From the NCBI RefSeq assembly GCF_964355755.1, contig NC_092678.1, positions 24,532,365 to 24,596,364 on the forward strand: a stretch of DNA of 64,000 nt, read 5' to 3'. Numbering within the stretch: the first letter of the stretch is position 1; each line of letters opens with the position of its first letter. Source of the DNA: Antedon mediterranea. Its lineage: Eukaryota > Echinodermata > Crinoidea > Comatulida > Antedonidae. Below the pieces are notes generated by a model. It had not been told where the DNA came from and made no database searches. It worked only from the letters and a program-made list of their open reading frames with translations. Positions 44,801 through 56,486 of this stretch are shown here, piece after piece. Both the position numbers and the translations under genes were made by a program.

Positions 44801-45059
44801 GAGAGGGCGATCTTCTTTGCACTGTGCCTCCACCGCGACTCTTCCTCCATGATCCTCGCTTGACTGGGGTTGTGTAGCCATTGTTGCCGGCGGGATTGTT
44901 GTGATCATAATTGTACAGATGGTATTCCATACCCTGGAGGCTTTTGTAGATTTTTCCGCATTCCTTTATGGGGCATTCGTAAGGTGGTTTAGTGGCACGA
45001 AGGTTCTCGCAGAATGTTTTTACGTCAAACTCTATCATTGGCATTATCGAGGGTCGCAT
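38888..45059 (-). CDS. BRPF1: BRPF-family peregrin (bromodomain, PHD fingers, PWWP)
   Basis: Nuclear scaffold that joins MOZ/MORF or HBO1 acetyltransferases to chromatin. Eleven coding exons, phase consistent, 1318 aa: 45059-43495, 43284-43128, 43020-42892, 42769-42641, 42420-42232, 41908-41785, 41661-41386, 41074-40145, 39850-39741, 39502-39360, 39092-38888. Domains: C2H2 finger (C29, C34, H47, H53); EPL1-like acidic region about 95-265 ([12 protein letters not shown]); PHD1 281-329; zinc knuckle and extended PHD2 335-453; bromodomain about 630-735 with the acetyl-lysine Asn at about 707 (CMLYNGKET); Ser/Pro/Lys-rich linker; PWWP about 1187-1278 ([29 protein letters not shown]). An in-frame TAG upstream of the ATG supports the start; an 8-codon uORF precedes it. 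Vertebrates have three paralogues (BRPF1, BRD1, BRPF3); this is probably their single counterpart. One intron has three tandem donors. Confidence 0.96.
41662..41784 (-). promoter_or_regulatory. BRPF intron with three in-phase tandem 5' splice sites
   Basis: The 123-bp intron starts with a 33-bp unit, gtaagttgcatttattgtct tggttgcaatttt, repeated: the donors' GT first bases fall at 41784, 41751 and 41718 on the minus strand, all followed by AAGTTG. The period and the whole intron are multiples of three, with no stop. Use of donor 2 or 3 would add 11 or 22 residues ([11 protein letters not shown] per unit), and full retention would also stay open. Which donor is used cannot be told from sequence. 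Confidence 0.85.
43305..43393. mobile_element. Palindromic MITE (TCTGTCTACACTATC family), copy 3
   Basis: A shortened copy with gctttatgtgacaaaaaaat at one end and gacagagctt at the other; it contains catatttgagcatatcacta. It lies in the BRPF intron between coding exons 1 and 2. Confidence 0.6.
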
Positions 45060-45169
45060 TGGGATGTGTGCGAATAAAGTTTGTCTCGGCTAGCCTGCTC
45101 TATCGAGAATAAAGTATATCTCGGCTAGCCTGGTCTAACTATTCACTTCAGCAATGGTCATGGTAGAAC
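45060..45169 (-). other. BRPF 5'UTR segment with a short uORF
   Basis: An acceptor (ttgttttacag) ends at 45170, giving 110 nt of 5'UTR in the same exon as the ATG. It contains a uORF, MTIAEVNS, and a direct repeat (ggctagccgaga, twice). A possible upstream non-coding exon ends at a gtaagc donor near 46218. Confidence 0.6.
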
Positions 45170-46977
45170 CTGTAAAACAAAAAAAAGATGGTTAAGTAGT
45201 GTGGTGATGTGTGGCTTGGTGGTTAAGATGCTTGCCTATCACTACAAGGGTCCTGGGTTCAAATCCAACCGGATGATATTACATTAGGACTTTTTCATGC
45301 AAAAACAAAAATTATTTTTATGTAAAATAATCTGTCTAGAATATAATATATACTTGACTGGCTGATTGTGTATTTTTCCATTCAAGCTCAAATTATAAAT
45401 ACCAGGTTTGATTTTAATTGATAAAGCACAATTTTCAAATATTAATAATAATTTTAATATTTTACTATATAAATAATATTGATTGATCCAAAGGAAAAGA
45501 TAGACGGAAACAATAATATTAATTAATAATTATTCAATAATTTATTTTTTGAAATCATTATTTATTTATATATACAGTACAATTTAAATTCTAATATCTT
45601 TTTTTGGATAAAATTTAGATTTTTGTAAATAAATTAATCTAATTAAAATATTCATTAGCTGATAAAATAACGGAATGAAGGCTTCTCATTCGTTTGTATT
45701 TGACCCGGAAGTGCTTTCCATCTAGGCATTCTTATTTATTTCCAGTACAGCTGATTAGACTAGCTTCATTCATTAACATTCAACCACACGAAATCGGCAG
45801 TCTATTTTAATTTTTACAGTAAATTAATGTTTTATTCAAGCAAAAAACGCGAGAATAGTTAAAAAATTATCCCTGGAAAGCAAATCCATCACCCCGTTTA
45901 CAAATGACCTTTTAGTAAACGGCTTTGAATGACAAGAATTCGATACACACACGCAGACGTACTTCGAATAGCTTCAGCGCGTAATGAATATTCAACAACC
46001 ATCATAATGGCAAACGTGATGAGTTTCGTGGTGGCGGGTGGTGAGCTATCGTAGCAAGTAAATGATCCAGATAAATTAAGCCTAATTACAGCTTTTGGGG
46101 AGGAGTCTTGACATAATATAAACGTAGTGGCCATAAACATAACATTATCTATCAGAACATTACTATTGTTTGTACAATAGCACTTCCAAATATTGAATAT
46201 TCACGAAGAATAGCTTACCCATGCAATTCGGCGGCAGTGCTTCGCTTATAAAAAGCGGCCGTTTTGCAGGGAAAGCCGAGTTGAACAAAAGATGAACGCA
46301 CCAACAATTGCCTCAAAGAAATCCAAATTAAAACGGTTTTAAAAAAGGTAAAGCTTTCTCATAGAAGTTCGATAAATGTCCTTACAGCTCCACCTTGTTA
46401 GAATTCCATTAATCAACAACTATCAAGCAGAATTTACGATCATTTTTCGTCCCAATTTTAGGTCAGTACAACAAGCGGATATAGACGTTCGTTTAGAATC
46501 CAAAGGTGACCTCTCAGCTTCCTGAAAAATAACATTTTTGTTATAGCGCCATCTATTTATATTTCACGTGATCTCTCTTTTTCTCTCTCTTTACTCAAAG
46601 TTTTTATTAAGTCGGCTGACATTTGGTTGGGGTTGGTTGTCTGTTGTTTATGCTTGAAAAAGACTTTTTGAAAGAAATATATTAACCCCTTACGGAGGTA
46701 AATATACTCATTTTTATTCGCTATATTTAAACTAAATACAAATTTTTTATGGACAAGCAGGGTTCCAGGGGACTAAACCACCTATTCTATAGGCCTAGGC
46801 CTAGCCTATCTATCTGAAATAAAGCTAGACGACAGCAGGCAGGGGCCATGCCTCACTACACTTTGAGTCTAGCTGGAGCGAATCGACTACGCTATAGCTA
46901 GCATGCAATTTATATTTGATTCGTTTCTTTAGTATGTGAGTTTATATGGCAACAAGGCATTAATTTGAGGATGTGAG
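45170..46977. promoter_or_regulatory. Head-to-head BRPF / TMEM243 promoter interval
   Basis: The start codons of two divergently transcribed genes are 1.9 kb apart. The part nearest BRPF contains a SINE-like element (45196-45310). The middle, about 46200-46650, is where first exons of both genes would be expected: a minus-strand donor lies near 46218 and the sequence is less AT-biased. No TATA box stands out. Confidence 0.5.
45196..45310 (+). repeat. tRNA-derived SINE-like element
   Basis: A-box-like tggcttggtggttaagatgc and B box ctgggttcaaatcc 31 bp later, followed by an A-rich end (gcaaaaacaaaaattattt). It lies in the probable first intron of BRPF. Confidence 0.6.
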
Positions 46978-49933
46978 ATGAGCTACTATGATACAGATGT
47001 CCAAACCCCACTGTTTGGTGAGCCTCAAACTCGGGTAAGTTTTTTTTATATATATGTGTTATGCGCGATTTGAACGATTTGCGCAATTTGAAATTGCGCA
47101 AAAAAATCCTTGCGCAATTTGAAATTGCGCAAAGAATTCTTGCGCAATTTAAAATTGCGCAAGGATTTTTTTGCGCAATTTCAAATTGCGCAATCAACTT
47201 GCGCAATTTCAAATTGCGCAAGAAAATCTTTGCGCAATTTTAAATTGCGCTGCACAATTTGTAAATTGCGCAAGATAGTTCTTGCGCAATATGACACCTT
47301 TGCGCAATTTGAAAACGAACTGTAAATTTTCCCATACATGGCTAGGCTAGGCCTAGGCAGAGGAGTTTAAAATTTAGTATTTTATTATATAAATAAGACC
47401 ATTTCAATGAAGATAATGTTTAATACTCACTTTTTAAGTTTTTAATATTAGTTTAAGCTAGGCCATGTAACCTAGTCAGTATCAGTAGTCCAGACCCTAG
47501 CTAGGCTAGAGTAGGCCTAGTATAGCCGGCCGCCCGCGCCGCGCCCGCCTGGTGGAACACCACCGCTTCGTTTTCCTTCGTCGGTTCTTCGACGGTATGC
47601 TAACTTATAACAATATTTGCACTACTAAAATAAGGAAATGTGATATTTATCTTTAATTTTGAATCATTCTTAGAAATTAAATACTATAAAAATATGGGTG
47701 TGCATGATTTCACAATCTGTCGAAAAACCTTGCGCAATTTGCAGATTACTTGCGCAATTTAATACGTTGCTTGCGCAATTTGAAACACATGTTTCAATTC
47801 AAATTGCGCAAGGATTTTTTTTGCGCAATTTCAAATTGCGCAAATCGTTCAAATCGCGCATAACATATCCAAAGAACTTATAACACAAGAATCTCCTGTT
47901 CGTCCGAAGCGCGGAACAATTTCGAAAGGCATTGTGGGATAGAATAGAGCTATGGGTGGCGCCATTGTGAGCCATGGAGTAGGGCGCCCGCATCAAATTA
48001 GAAAGTCAAAATCATAGAGGGGATCTGCTAATGCTCTAGGGGGGATAGAGTAATTGACTGAGGAGTAGGGCGCCCGCATCAAATTAGAAAGTCAAAATCA
48101 TAGAGGGGATCTGCTAATACTCTAGGGGGGGGGGGGGGGTGGGTAGAGTAATTGACTTCCTAGTTTGGAGGGGGCGCTGCTCCATGCTGTGAAATGGCGT
48201 CGCCCAGTTTGACCTTTTAACCCTGTACTTCCGATACTGTGTTTTGAATGCAAATTGAAGAACAGGAGATTCTTGTGTTATAAGTTCTTTGATATATCCC
48301 ATAATAAATAATATATGCCTAGGCCTAATCATTATTTTTATTATAATATTATGAGTGCATAAATACGAATAATAATAAATAAAGGCTGCCAGACAGATAT
48401 TTTTTTTATTTTAATGAAGAATTAAATCATAATTTATATATAAATCTTTTTTGTTATTTACAGGACAGGGCAGTAAATTTAGCCCTTGGAGTTGTAACTG
48501 GAGTTGCAGTTCTTGTAAGTTTTTATTGTATTTATTGGGTGTGGTGGTCCGTAAGAGTAAGAGTAGGTCATTTTCATAACCTACTGTAGAGCCAACAAGG
48601 CTATTGAGTCGTCGTAGTGAAGTGGTATGTGTTGTCAAAAACAATATCTCCCTCTACAAGGAAGATATTTGTATCTCATATTCTGAGAGGGTAGGCAGTA
48701 TCATCATAAGACAGGATGATAATTGCTATACATATGTTTTGATAACCCACTAAAAAACAGATGAAGTTTTGAAATACTTAGTCTAAATTATAATTTTTTT
48801 TCCAGGTAACATTAGTAAGTGCAATTGTGTATCCATGGCCACCATTAGGCATCAACATCTACTTGGCAGTGGTGATTGTATGTATCTGCATTGGAAATAT
48901 GATTTTGGTAAGCATTATTAATAAAATTCTTTTAAACTTCAATCTAATGTCCTGCCAGCAACTGCTACCTGTACCTTCCTTGCTGTCACCAAGCAGCAAC
49001 TGCCACCGTTATGGCAGAAATTGCTACCATCCTGCAGCCGCTGCTTTCAACAAGCAGAAACTGCCACCATCCTGCCAGCAACCTCTGGCAGGACGGCAGC
49101 CATTGCTACCTTCCTGCAGCCACTGCTACCTTCCTGCAGCCATTGCTGTTGTCAAGCAGCAACTGCTACCTTCCTGCAGCCACTGCTGCCATCTTTGAGT
49201 TTTATTTGTGTAAATCAAGATTCTAAATGAAAACTAAAACTTTGTTTGTACTGTACTTGTTTTTTAAAGTATAAATGACTTGTGTACATACAGCGTGTTG
49301 TGAGACAGAAACAAGGCCAACACAAGGCACAAATAAAGTTTAATAGCCTGGCTATTATATTAGTGATTTGATTGAGTTAGTGGATAGAACTATTAGAAAT
49401 GTATCAGTGAAAATTAAAACAATTCTACGTTTTGTAATCTATGTTTTCTGTAGTAATTATAGTAGATATACTGTAGTTCTATTATGATTTAAAATCATGC
49501 GTTTATAACAACAAATCATATTTTTTTAATGCTTTTGCATTGAGTTTCATAGCCATTCATTGTGTTTAAAATAAAAACCTAAAAGCTATAGAATAGTTTA
49601 ACACATAGACAGTTTAAACACCAAACACTTTAATATATATCCAAGGCAAGTTTGGCACAAAAATTAAAATGATATTGTCGACAATGCTCTGTTTTCAGAA
49701 TCTATTTTTAGATATAAGACCTTAACAATGACCTCAAGTCTTGTTCTGCTTCTAGTCTTCTTCTCCTCTATTCTCTGATTCATTCTGATATTCTGCTATT
49801 TCTTCTACAGATTTATTGGTATCGCAAGGGTGATGTTGACCCTAAGTTCCGCTCACTCATCTATTTCAATGCGTTCACATTGGTTCTCTTATGCATCAGT
49901 GCTAACCTTTATTTTCATGAACTTAAGTTCTAA
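46978..49933 (+). CDS. TMEM243: TMEM243, small multi-pass membrane protein
   Basis: Four coding exons give 110 aa: 46978-47034 (starts MSYYDTDVQTPLFGEPQTR), 48464-48514, 48806-48907 and 49811-49933. Hydrophobic segments lie at about residues 24-47, 52-73 and 86-106. The signature IYWYRKGDVDPKFRSLIYF and the end CISANLYFHELKF match the vertebrate TMEM243 family (about 118 aa), whose molecular role is not established as far as I know. All junctions fall between codons (phase 0) with GT-AG borders. Intron 1 carries two palindromic elements. The transcript probably ends at AATAAA 50219-50224. Confidence is high on identity, low on function. Confidence 0.93.
47058..47874. mobile_element. Element built of TTGCGCAA palindromes
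   Basis: Inverted ends: gttatgcgcgatttgaacga at the left, tcgttcaaatcgcgcataac at the right. Inside the left arm (47080-47315) the palindrome ttgcgcaatttgaaattgcg caa recurs about six times with small changes; three to four half units recur at 47729-47850. The middle includes a GC-rich patch (47527-47560). No ORF of interest. It lies in TMEM243 intron 1. Confidence 0.75.
47875..48299. mobile_element. Second palindromic element abutting the first
   Basis: Left tatccaaagaacttataaca and right tgttataagttctttgatat are inverted; the similarity continues through cacaagaatctcctgttc and, further in, through ggcgccattgtgagccatgg against its diverged partner at 48180-48205. The centre is an ~85-bp direct duplication (47980-48150) beginning gagtagggcgcccgcatcaa. 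It starts exactly where the previous element stops. Confidence 0.7.
48945..49200. repeat. Degenerate ~36-bp repeat (cagcaactgctaccttcctg)
   Basis: Six to seven loose copies of cagcaactgctaccttcctg and cagccattgct in TMEM243 intron 3. The open frames are repeat artefacts. Confidence 0.8.
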
Positions 49934-51860
49934 ATTAAGTACACTGTTTATCCCACGTCCATACTAACATTACTGTACAAATTCAGATAATGATAAGTTT
50001 GATCTTGGATTTTAAACTTTTCTTCTACAAATACTTTTGATGGAACGTCATTTGGTAGGATTCGAACCCGGCAACATGTCATTTAGTGGACATGCATCTT
50101 AACCACTGATCTACATACATGATTATTTTTTGTTTGTTTTTGTTATTATTATATTTATTGTTTTGTGTAGTATGATTATAAATGCAAGTAATAATGCAAC
50201 ATTTAATTTGGTGTATATAATAAATATGAAGTAAAATATATAGTATTTAACTTTTAAGGATTGGTGTACTAAAGCTTTTAATAATTGTGAAGTTAAGTAC
50301 AGTTAAGCTAGATAAATAATTTTAATTTTCCCAATTTTTACATTACTTAAATTGTGTTCCCAATGTTGTGATTTTTGTTTAATTTTTTATTTTAATGAAT
50401 TAATTAATAACATAAATAATGTTTCTGTGATTATTTGTTATTTGAAATCGATACCTCTCTATTTATTATGCCATTGTTGTGGTGCCAATACTGTACATTC
50501 CTTCTAAAATTTTAGGATTTAGAGAATTTTGTTTGTGATCAGTTTAAAAAAAAGTATATAAATATATTTTAATTTTTTTTATCTACATTTATGGCAATAC
50601 ACACATTTTTAATTGTTTTTTCTTTAATTGACATTTTTTTTTTTTTTTTGTATATTCAATTTTTTTAGTTAACTTTTACCTTCGTAAGCTTTCATTAGGA
50701 ATTAAATGTAAAAAAAATGACAATTGAACGTAAACCAAAGAATATTAATAATATAATTTGATTGTTGATTAAGTAATACTTAAGTCTTACGTAATACTTC
50801 AGTAACACTTAAGTAACACTTAAGTAATACTTAAGTAACACTTAAGTAATCCTTAAGTAATACTTAAGCTAAATACTGAATTAAATAATGTCCCAAGTTT
50901 CTATTTTGAAAACTATTGAACACCGTGTGACCAATCAAACAGTACGTTTTAAGTTTTTTTTGAAAAATGTCCTCGTGCACAGCGTTTGGTAGTTTCATGA
51001 TTAAATCGTGCAATTCAAAGAGATTTATTTACAGTTAGTTCACCTACAAAACTTTATCAATGTAATTGAAATTAATTGAGGAACATTCTATATTAAATAG
51101 TTAAAACAGGTGTTTATTCAAATATTAATATTTTAACTTTATATTTAAATGTATAATCTGCATGTTACAGAATTATATAATATTTATTATGTGTTTTATG
51201 ACGTCATAACATCAGTCAGGCATCTGGAATTATTTACCGGAAGCTTGACATAACATGACTATTTGTGGACAATTAACGGACAGGGGCGATAGTCTAGGTA
51301 CCATCTCTTTCATGCATGACGACTACTACTGCTAGTTAGTCAGATTTATATTCTCGTTTTCCAGTTCAATAAAAACACAACATTAAAAGGTGAATTTTTT
51401 GTTACTAATTTATTTTGTTTCACAAACTTTCACTTCAGTCCATCATACAAGCTTCATCTATATTTAATAATAATTATATAACAATTCTATACTAAGTAGT
51501 ATTCTATCGCGCTTTCCGGTACATTATTGCAAACATCTGCAGGCCCCAACATAATTTGAGCCTATTTAAAGTTGACGTGTACGTACTATTTATCGGCGCG
51601 CGTTTGAACGCTCGCGTTAAGCGTATCTGCAAAAAAATGTCAGTACTTTAAACGCCGCTTATCGAACGGGTAGTTTTCAGTGTCGTATTTTACCATCAGC
51701 CGCATTTTATAATTCAAGGTTTTTCGTTATTACTTTTAATAATTTACAAAAGGTTTTTATTTCTATCCATAACAGTGACGTCATCGACGTTTCTTCCCCT
51801 TCCAGGCCATATTGTTTTTATGCTGGTATCTCTTTTCTTGTCTTAACCTTTGAAACGTCA
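49934..51860. other. Intergenic sequence with TMEM243 3'UTR
   Basis: It contains a minus-strand tRNA-like SINE (50041-50118), a poly(A) signal at 50219, and an array of about nine copies of a ~10-11-bp unit, the palindrome acttaagt with a short linker (50775-50875). Two CRE octamers lie at 51199-51206 and 51776-51783. A minus-strand AATAAA (TTTATT near 51756) would end the Kazal gene about 100 bp past its stop. Confidence 0.55.
50041..50118 (-). repeat. tRNA-derived SINE-like head
   Basis: On the minus strand: A-box-like tagatcagtggttaagatgc and B box ccgggttcgaatcc. The pairing expected of a functional tRNA is not evident. Confidence 0.6.
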
Positions 51861-54846
51861 TTAAACGTCTTGCCTGTCATTTTGAAACTCTTTACCTTCT
51901 TCAATTATTTTCTTTTCTAAATTCGTTTCCATTGGTGAACTTGTAGTCGGTATGGTGTTGCTGTCGTCAGCATTTTCTGGAAGGGTTTCCAAAATTGTGA
52001 TACGTTCCGTCAGAACTTCCGTAACTTCGTCGTCAGTCTCGTTGTTGTTGTTTTGACGTAGACGGGGGTTAGGGAATGGAGTGGGCTTCCAGTTCCCGAA
52101 TGGAACGCTTCTATCTTCAATCGTCGGCGGTTTTGATTGGCTGTCAAGTCTACTTTCTAATGTAAAATCAGTTATTATTTGTATACTCTGTGTTTGTAGT
52201 AAAGCTTCCTCGGTTGCTATTGGTTCACTAGTTGTCAAATCTATTACGTCATCAGTTATCAAATCTGTTACATCATCAATTATCAAATCTGTTACGTCAT
52301 CAATTATTAAATCTGTTGCGTTATTTTGAGTTGGAAACGAAGTGGTAACGCTGTTAAGTTCTGTAAATTGGTTTGAGTCTACGATGATGAGATTAATCGG
52401 CGTTGAACTTGGACCATCTGTGCGCGTTTCTGATAAACCCGTTTCTGATTGAATTTCTTCCGTCGTAATTGGTTGAATAGTGACGCTCTGAGTTGTTACT
52501 TCATTTACCCCTTCCGTTTCGTCATTAAATGTTTCGGTTGTTTTAATTTCATTTGTGACAGTTTCTTTCACTGTGACTTTATTTAATGATTCTGTCGAGG
52601 ATACATCTATTGGGGGTGATGTTAGGTGCTGTTGTATTGGTGGTGTCATTGTTGGCGTCAAAGTTGTTGCTCGAATACTGGTAGATCCTTTTGCAGAATT
52701 TGTGACGTGATTTTGAGTTTTGGTGGTAAAAGATGGAGGTGGTCTTGGGGGCGTCGGTGGTGGGGGTAATGTTGGAGGTTTTGTTAGAAAAGGCTTCTTT
52801 TCGGGTGTCGGTTTTTCTTTGCTGTTGGTTTTTTTCTTTGATTCTTTTGCTTTATCTACAAACAAATGTACAAGACAAGATAATGAATGTTTTTATTTGT
52901 TGTATTTTAGAATATTTTCTTGAGTTGAAAACATATTACCGTTCTATTTAACAAGGCAAACAAATTTGGCGGCATATTCAGCAGTGTTACAATTAATATA
53001 ACTCGAGTTATAACTTCAGGCTTTAGAGCCTACCTAAGGGGTTGTTCCCACTAGGACGCAACGGAAGGACGCAAAGTGATTTGACAAATCCCAAGCGATG
53101 GATTATTCGAATAGTCGCCTGTGATTGGTCAACTCGCTTACGTTGCGTCTACGTCCTTGCGTTACGACCTAGTGGGAACCAAGCTTTAATGTAAACATTT
53201 AGACCATCTGCGCTTACATTTGAATCTACATTCTCCTTTGTACATGACAGACAGATGTTTAGGTTTCACTAGGCATCTTCTGTATTCCAATACGTGAACA
53301 TTCTCGTGTGTTTTTGAATCACTTCCACATACAGGATCGTATGCGAACTCTTTCTTCAGCATCGACTTGCACCGCCTCCTCGCTTCTACAAGTTAACAAA
53401 CACAACATTATATCTCATTTTTGTTCCGTGTGAATGCATTGTAAACATTTATTGCCGCTAGTAAACATTAAGTACTTGCTTACTTCGTTTTGTTCCACAC
53501 TCGCCAAACGATTTTACTCGAAGATCCATGTCTAATGTATGGCACGCCGTCTTGAATAGGACGTCATTGTTTATGTATGACACGCCATCGGTGCCACAGA
53601 CTGGTTGGAATTTTGAACTTATTCGATATCCACAAGCAGCAGTGTAAGACTCTACGAAAAAAATATAAAAATATACGAGGCATTTAAACACAGTGTGTTT
53701 TTTATTACCATTCTATTCGTAGTCTTAATCTAATTCCTTCTCATGCCATCATCATTGTCATATCTTCACTATGTCATTAGTGTGATCATGTCCGCTTCTC
53801 ATCATTATCGCTATCATATATTCACTCGTCACCGTTATTATATAAAACCAGCGCCATACGCGTTATTATCATGTCTCTCCCTCCCCTCGTCATATTGTCA
53901 TATCTTCGCTATCAGCGCCGTTGTCATTGTAAATCAGCTAGATAAGTAACATAATTTATCAAAATAATACTTACTTGTATTTGAGCAGAATCCGTCATAT
54001 TGTTTTGCTAGCTGTTGTCCATTATAGCACCTTTCTTGGTTTAGCAAGCATTCGTTATTGTACGTTTTTTCATCTGATCCGCAAACTGGCGACAACAGCT
54101 TCGGACATCGATGTTCACACTGTTTTTCTGAGAGTAAAAACACAAATCATTTGAATACTAACTGCGTCCAGATTACATCAAGGCAAACAGTTTAGAATAT
54201 AAATAAGGTAACGATTCATTTGTTAACTCCTGTTTATGCGCGCACACGTCACGTAAAACCGTTGGAATTAATAGTTTATGCCGGTAATATAGGACGCCCT
54301 CTATATCGTCACACAAATTCCGGTTGCTAAATTAATTCGCCACTTTCTAACGTGTATAATATATGACACTGTCTGCCCTATGCCTTTTTGGATTCATTTT
54401 TAAATTTGACAATATTATAATATAATCTCTATACATTGTATATGACTCTTCAGTTATCCAAATCCGTCACATAAATTGAGATAATTTTCACTACAAATAA
54501 AATCTTACGTTCAACTTGTTTCGGTAAACATTTCCCATAATGCATCACGTTAATGTCCATTCGCGTCCAGCACGCGTACACTTTCATGATGCATTGATTG
54601 AAGTATGTCACGTGATCGCTGCCACATACAGGTACATGGTAGTCGTAGTAACAATGTCGACTGCACGGATCTTTACCTACACAAAAAAAACATTACGTCA
54701 TTTTAAAGTTTGCTGTGTAATATTTGAGATTTTGTTTTTAATAATCAAATATAAAGTAAATAAAACTTACTATTATAAACAAATGGATCTTGAGCTCGGA
54801 TGAGTAATAAATTAGAAATTAACAAAAGTGTTAAAATTATTGACAT
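51861..54846 (-). CDS. Secreted four-Kazal protein with Pro/Thr-rich tail
   Basis: Six coding exons, 575 aa: 54846-54771, 54676-54509, 54127-53975, 53651-53484, 53385-53218, 52855-51861. Residues 1-19 are a signal peptide (MSIILTLLLISNLLLIRAQ), so the protein is extracellular. Each of the next four exons is one Kazal module with phase-1 borders. Modules 1 and 2 have all six cysteines; module 2 reads CPKLLSPVCGSD, with Lys at the expected P1 site, suggesting trypsin-like targets. Modules 3 and 4 keep C1, C3, C5 and C6 but lack C2 and C4. The tail of about 330 residues is rich in Pro, Thr and Ser, lacks cysteine and repeats the motif DLIIDDVT; it could be O-glycosylated. Kazal domains typically inhibit serine proteases or form follistatin-like folds; no named orthologue was recognised. 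Confidence 0.88.
53039..53186. mobile_element. GGTTCCCAC-family MITE, copy I
   Basis: Starts ggttgttcccactaggacgc and ends cctagtgggaaccaagcttt. The centre gatggattattcgaatagtc is the family standard. It lies in the last intron of the Kazal gene, about 30 bp past the donor of the fourth Kazal exon. Confidence 0.85.
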
Positions 54847-56486
54847 CTCAAAACCACTCTGAAAACAAGAACAAAATGGTGTTAAAAACAGTATATGAAT
54901 CATATAATGTGACAGATATAACCGATTAATTTGTAAAAATAAACGTCTGCCAACAAACACACCCCCTTAAATTATTAATAATTAGAAATTACTATCGATC
55001 AACTCAAGACAAATTGTGTAAAATAATACTACAATTCAGCCCTACAACATGCTAGCCTGGCGAGACAGCGTGTGAGTCACACTGTAAACCAACGCGTTTC
55101 AAAGCTCTTGAGAGACCCGTGTCTTCGTTCTCCCGAGGAAATGAATTAAATCGCGATTCACTTATATCTCAACATATTCTTCATATTTCTCAACATATTC
55201 TTCATATTTCTCAACATATTCTTCATATTTCTCAACATATTCTTATGATTTGTAAATAGATACATTCCGACGATTTAATATTACTGCTGATGAGATTCCA
55301 TTATTGTTTAGTTTCCTGGTAAATTCCACAAGTTGTTTTAATATTTGAAATGCATCCAATTATTGAATTTGTCTGTCAAGGATAAGTGGTCGATTATTTT
55401 TCCACACTATCACGTGACCTTAACTTTCTTCCGTTCGCAACATTTAATTTGTAACGTGGATTTAAATAATGTTTGTATTGCTCCCATTGCTCAAATACGT
55501 GTTATCTTTTCCTACTAACATATTATACACATCGTTTACTGGTATTTTCCAGTTAAACTACATGCGCACGCGTACAAAAGATAATAATTATACGGCACGC
55601 CTTTCTACACGCGTAACTTCTCGTCTCTGCGTAGTATTGTGCCTGCATTGCTGATTGTTGATTGTGCTGGTAATTCGTCACTGACGTGACATGATGCGTA
55701 TAAAAGTTGATATAATAAATAGGTTTTTATATGCGCGCGTTCACCTCCTGATACCATTGTGTTTGCTTGCATAGTGTCAACCATTCGTAAGGATTGTCAA
55801 ATATATTTAGTCTCAAATTATGCTATTTTGACTTATCGTATCAATCTGCAAAAAGTTAGTTCTCTTGAGAAATCCGGGAGCAAAGTGAGATCAAGGGAAC
55901 TAAAGAGTAACAAACAACGGAGCGCAACGATCTTGGAATCAATGCCTCTAGAGTGCATTGGTGTGTACAGTAGTTACGGAAAATTAGATTTATCATGATG
56001 TAAAGAAAATCGTGCAATACGTGACTTAACAACCCCAATCTACCAAGCCCTTTCCCAGCCCCTTGCCGCCGCCCACTTTCACCAATATCACATGTACACA
56101 GTATGTGGTGTTTGGATCATGATAACTATAATATTGATATTTTTCAAGTCAAACTGTTTGAATAGGCAATATATTATTATTTCCTTTCCTGGTTGCATGC
56201 CAATCTTGTGTTATAATTATTCAATGTATCCGTCGTCTGTACAACGTCTTTATAATCTGATCATAATAATATTAAAAACATTTCGTTTTAAATTAATACG
56301 TATTTGTAGCATTTATATTTAGTCAGTTACTTGACCTTATAAAACTATTTTTGTCAACTTTTTATCGGATTCATTCATAGATTGATAGATTTCAACTATA
56401 AGCATTGTGAAAGTATACACTCCTAAATATTATAATTTCCAATATTTCCAATATCTTAGTGAAATTATCTAATACAGCGTCACATA

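Noticed and set aside
47527-47560. GC-rich patch as a CpG island promoter
   Set aside because: Only about 35 bp long and inside a repeat element; no nearby first exon.
52081-52951. Plus-strand ORFs opposite the Kazal tail
   Set aside because: Low-complexity antisense of the Pro/Thr-rich exon.
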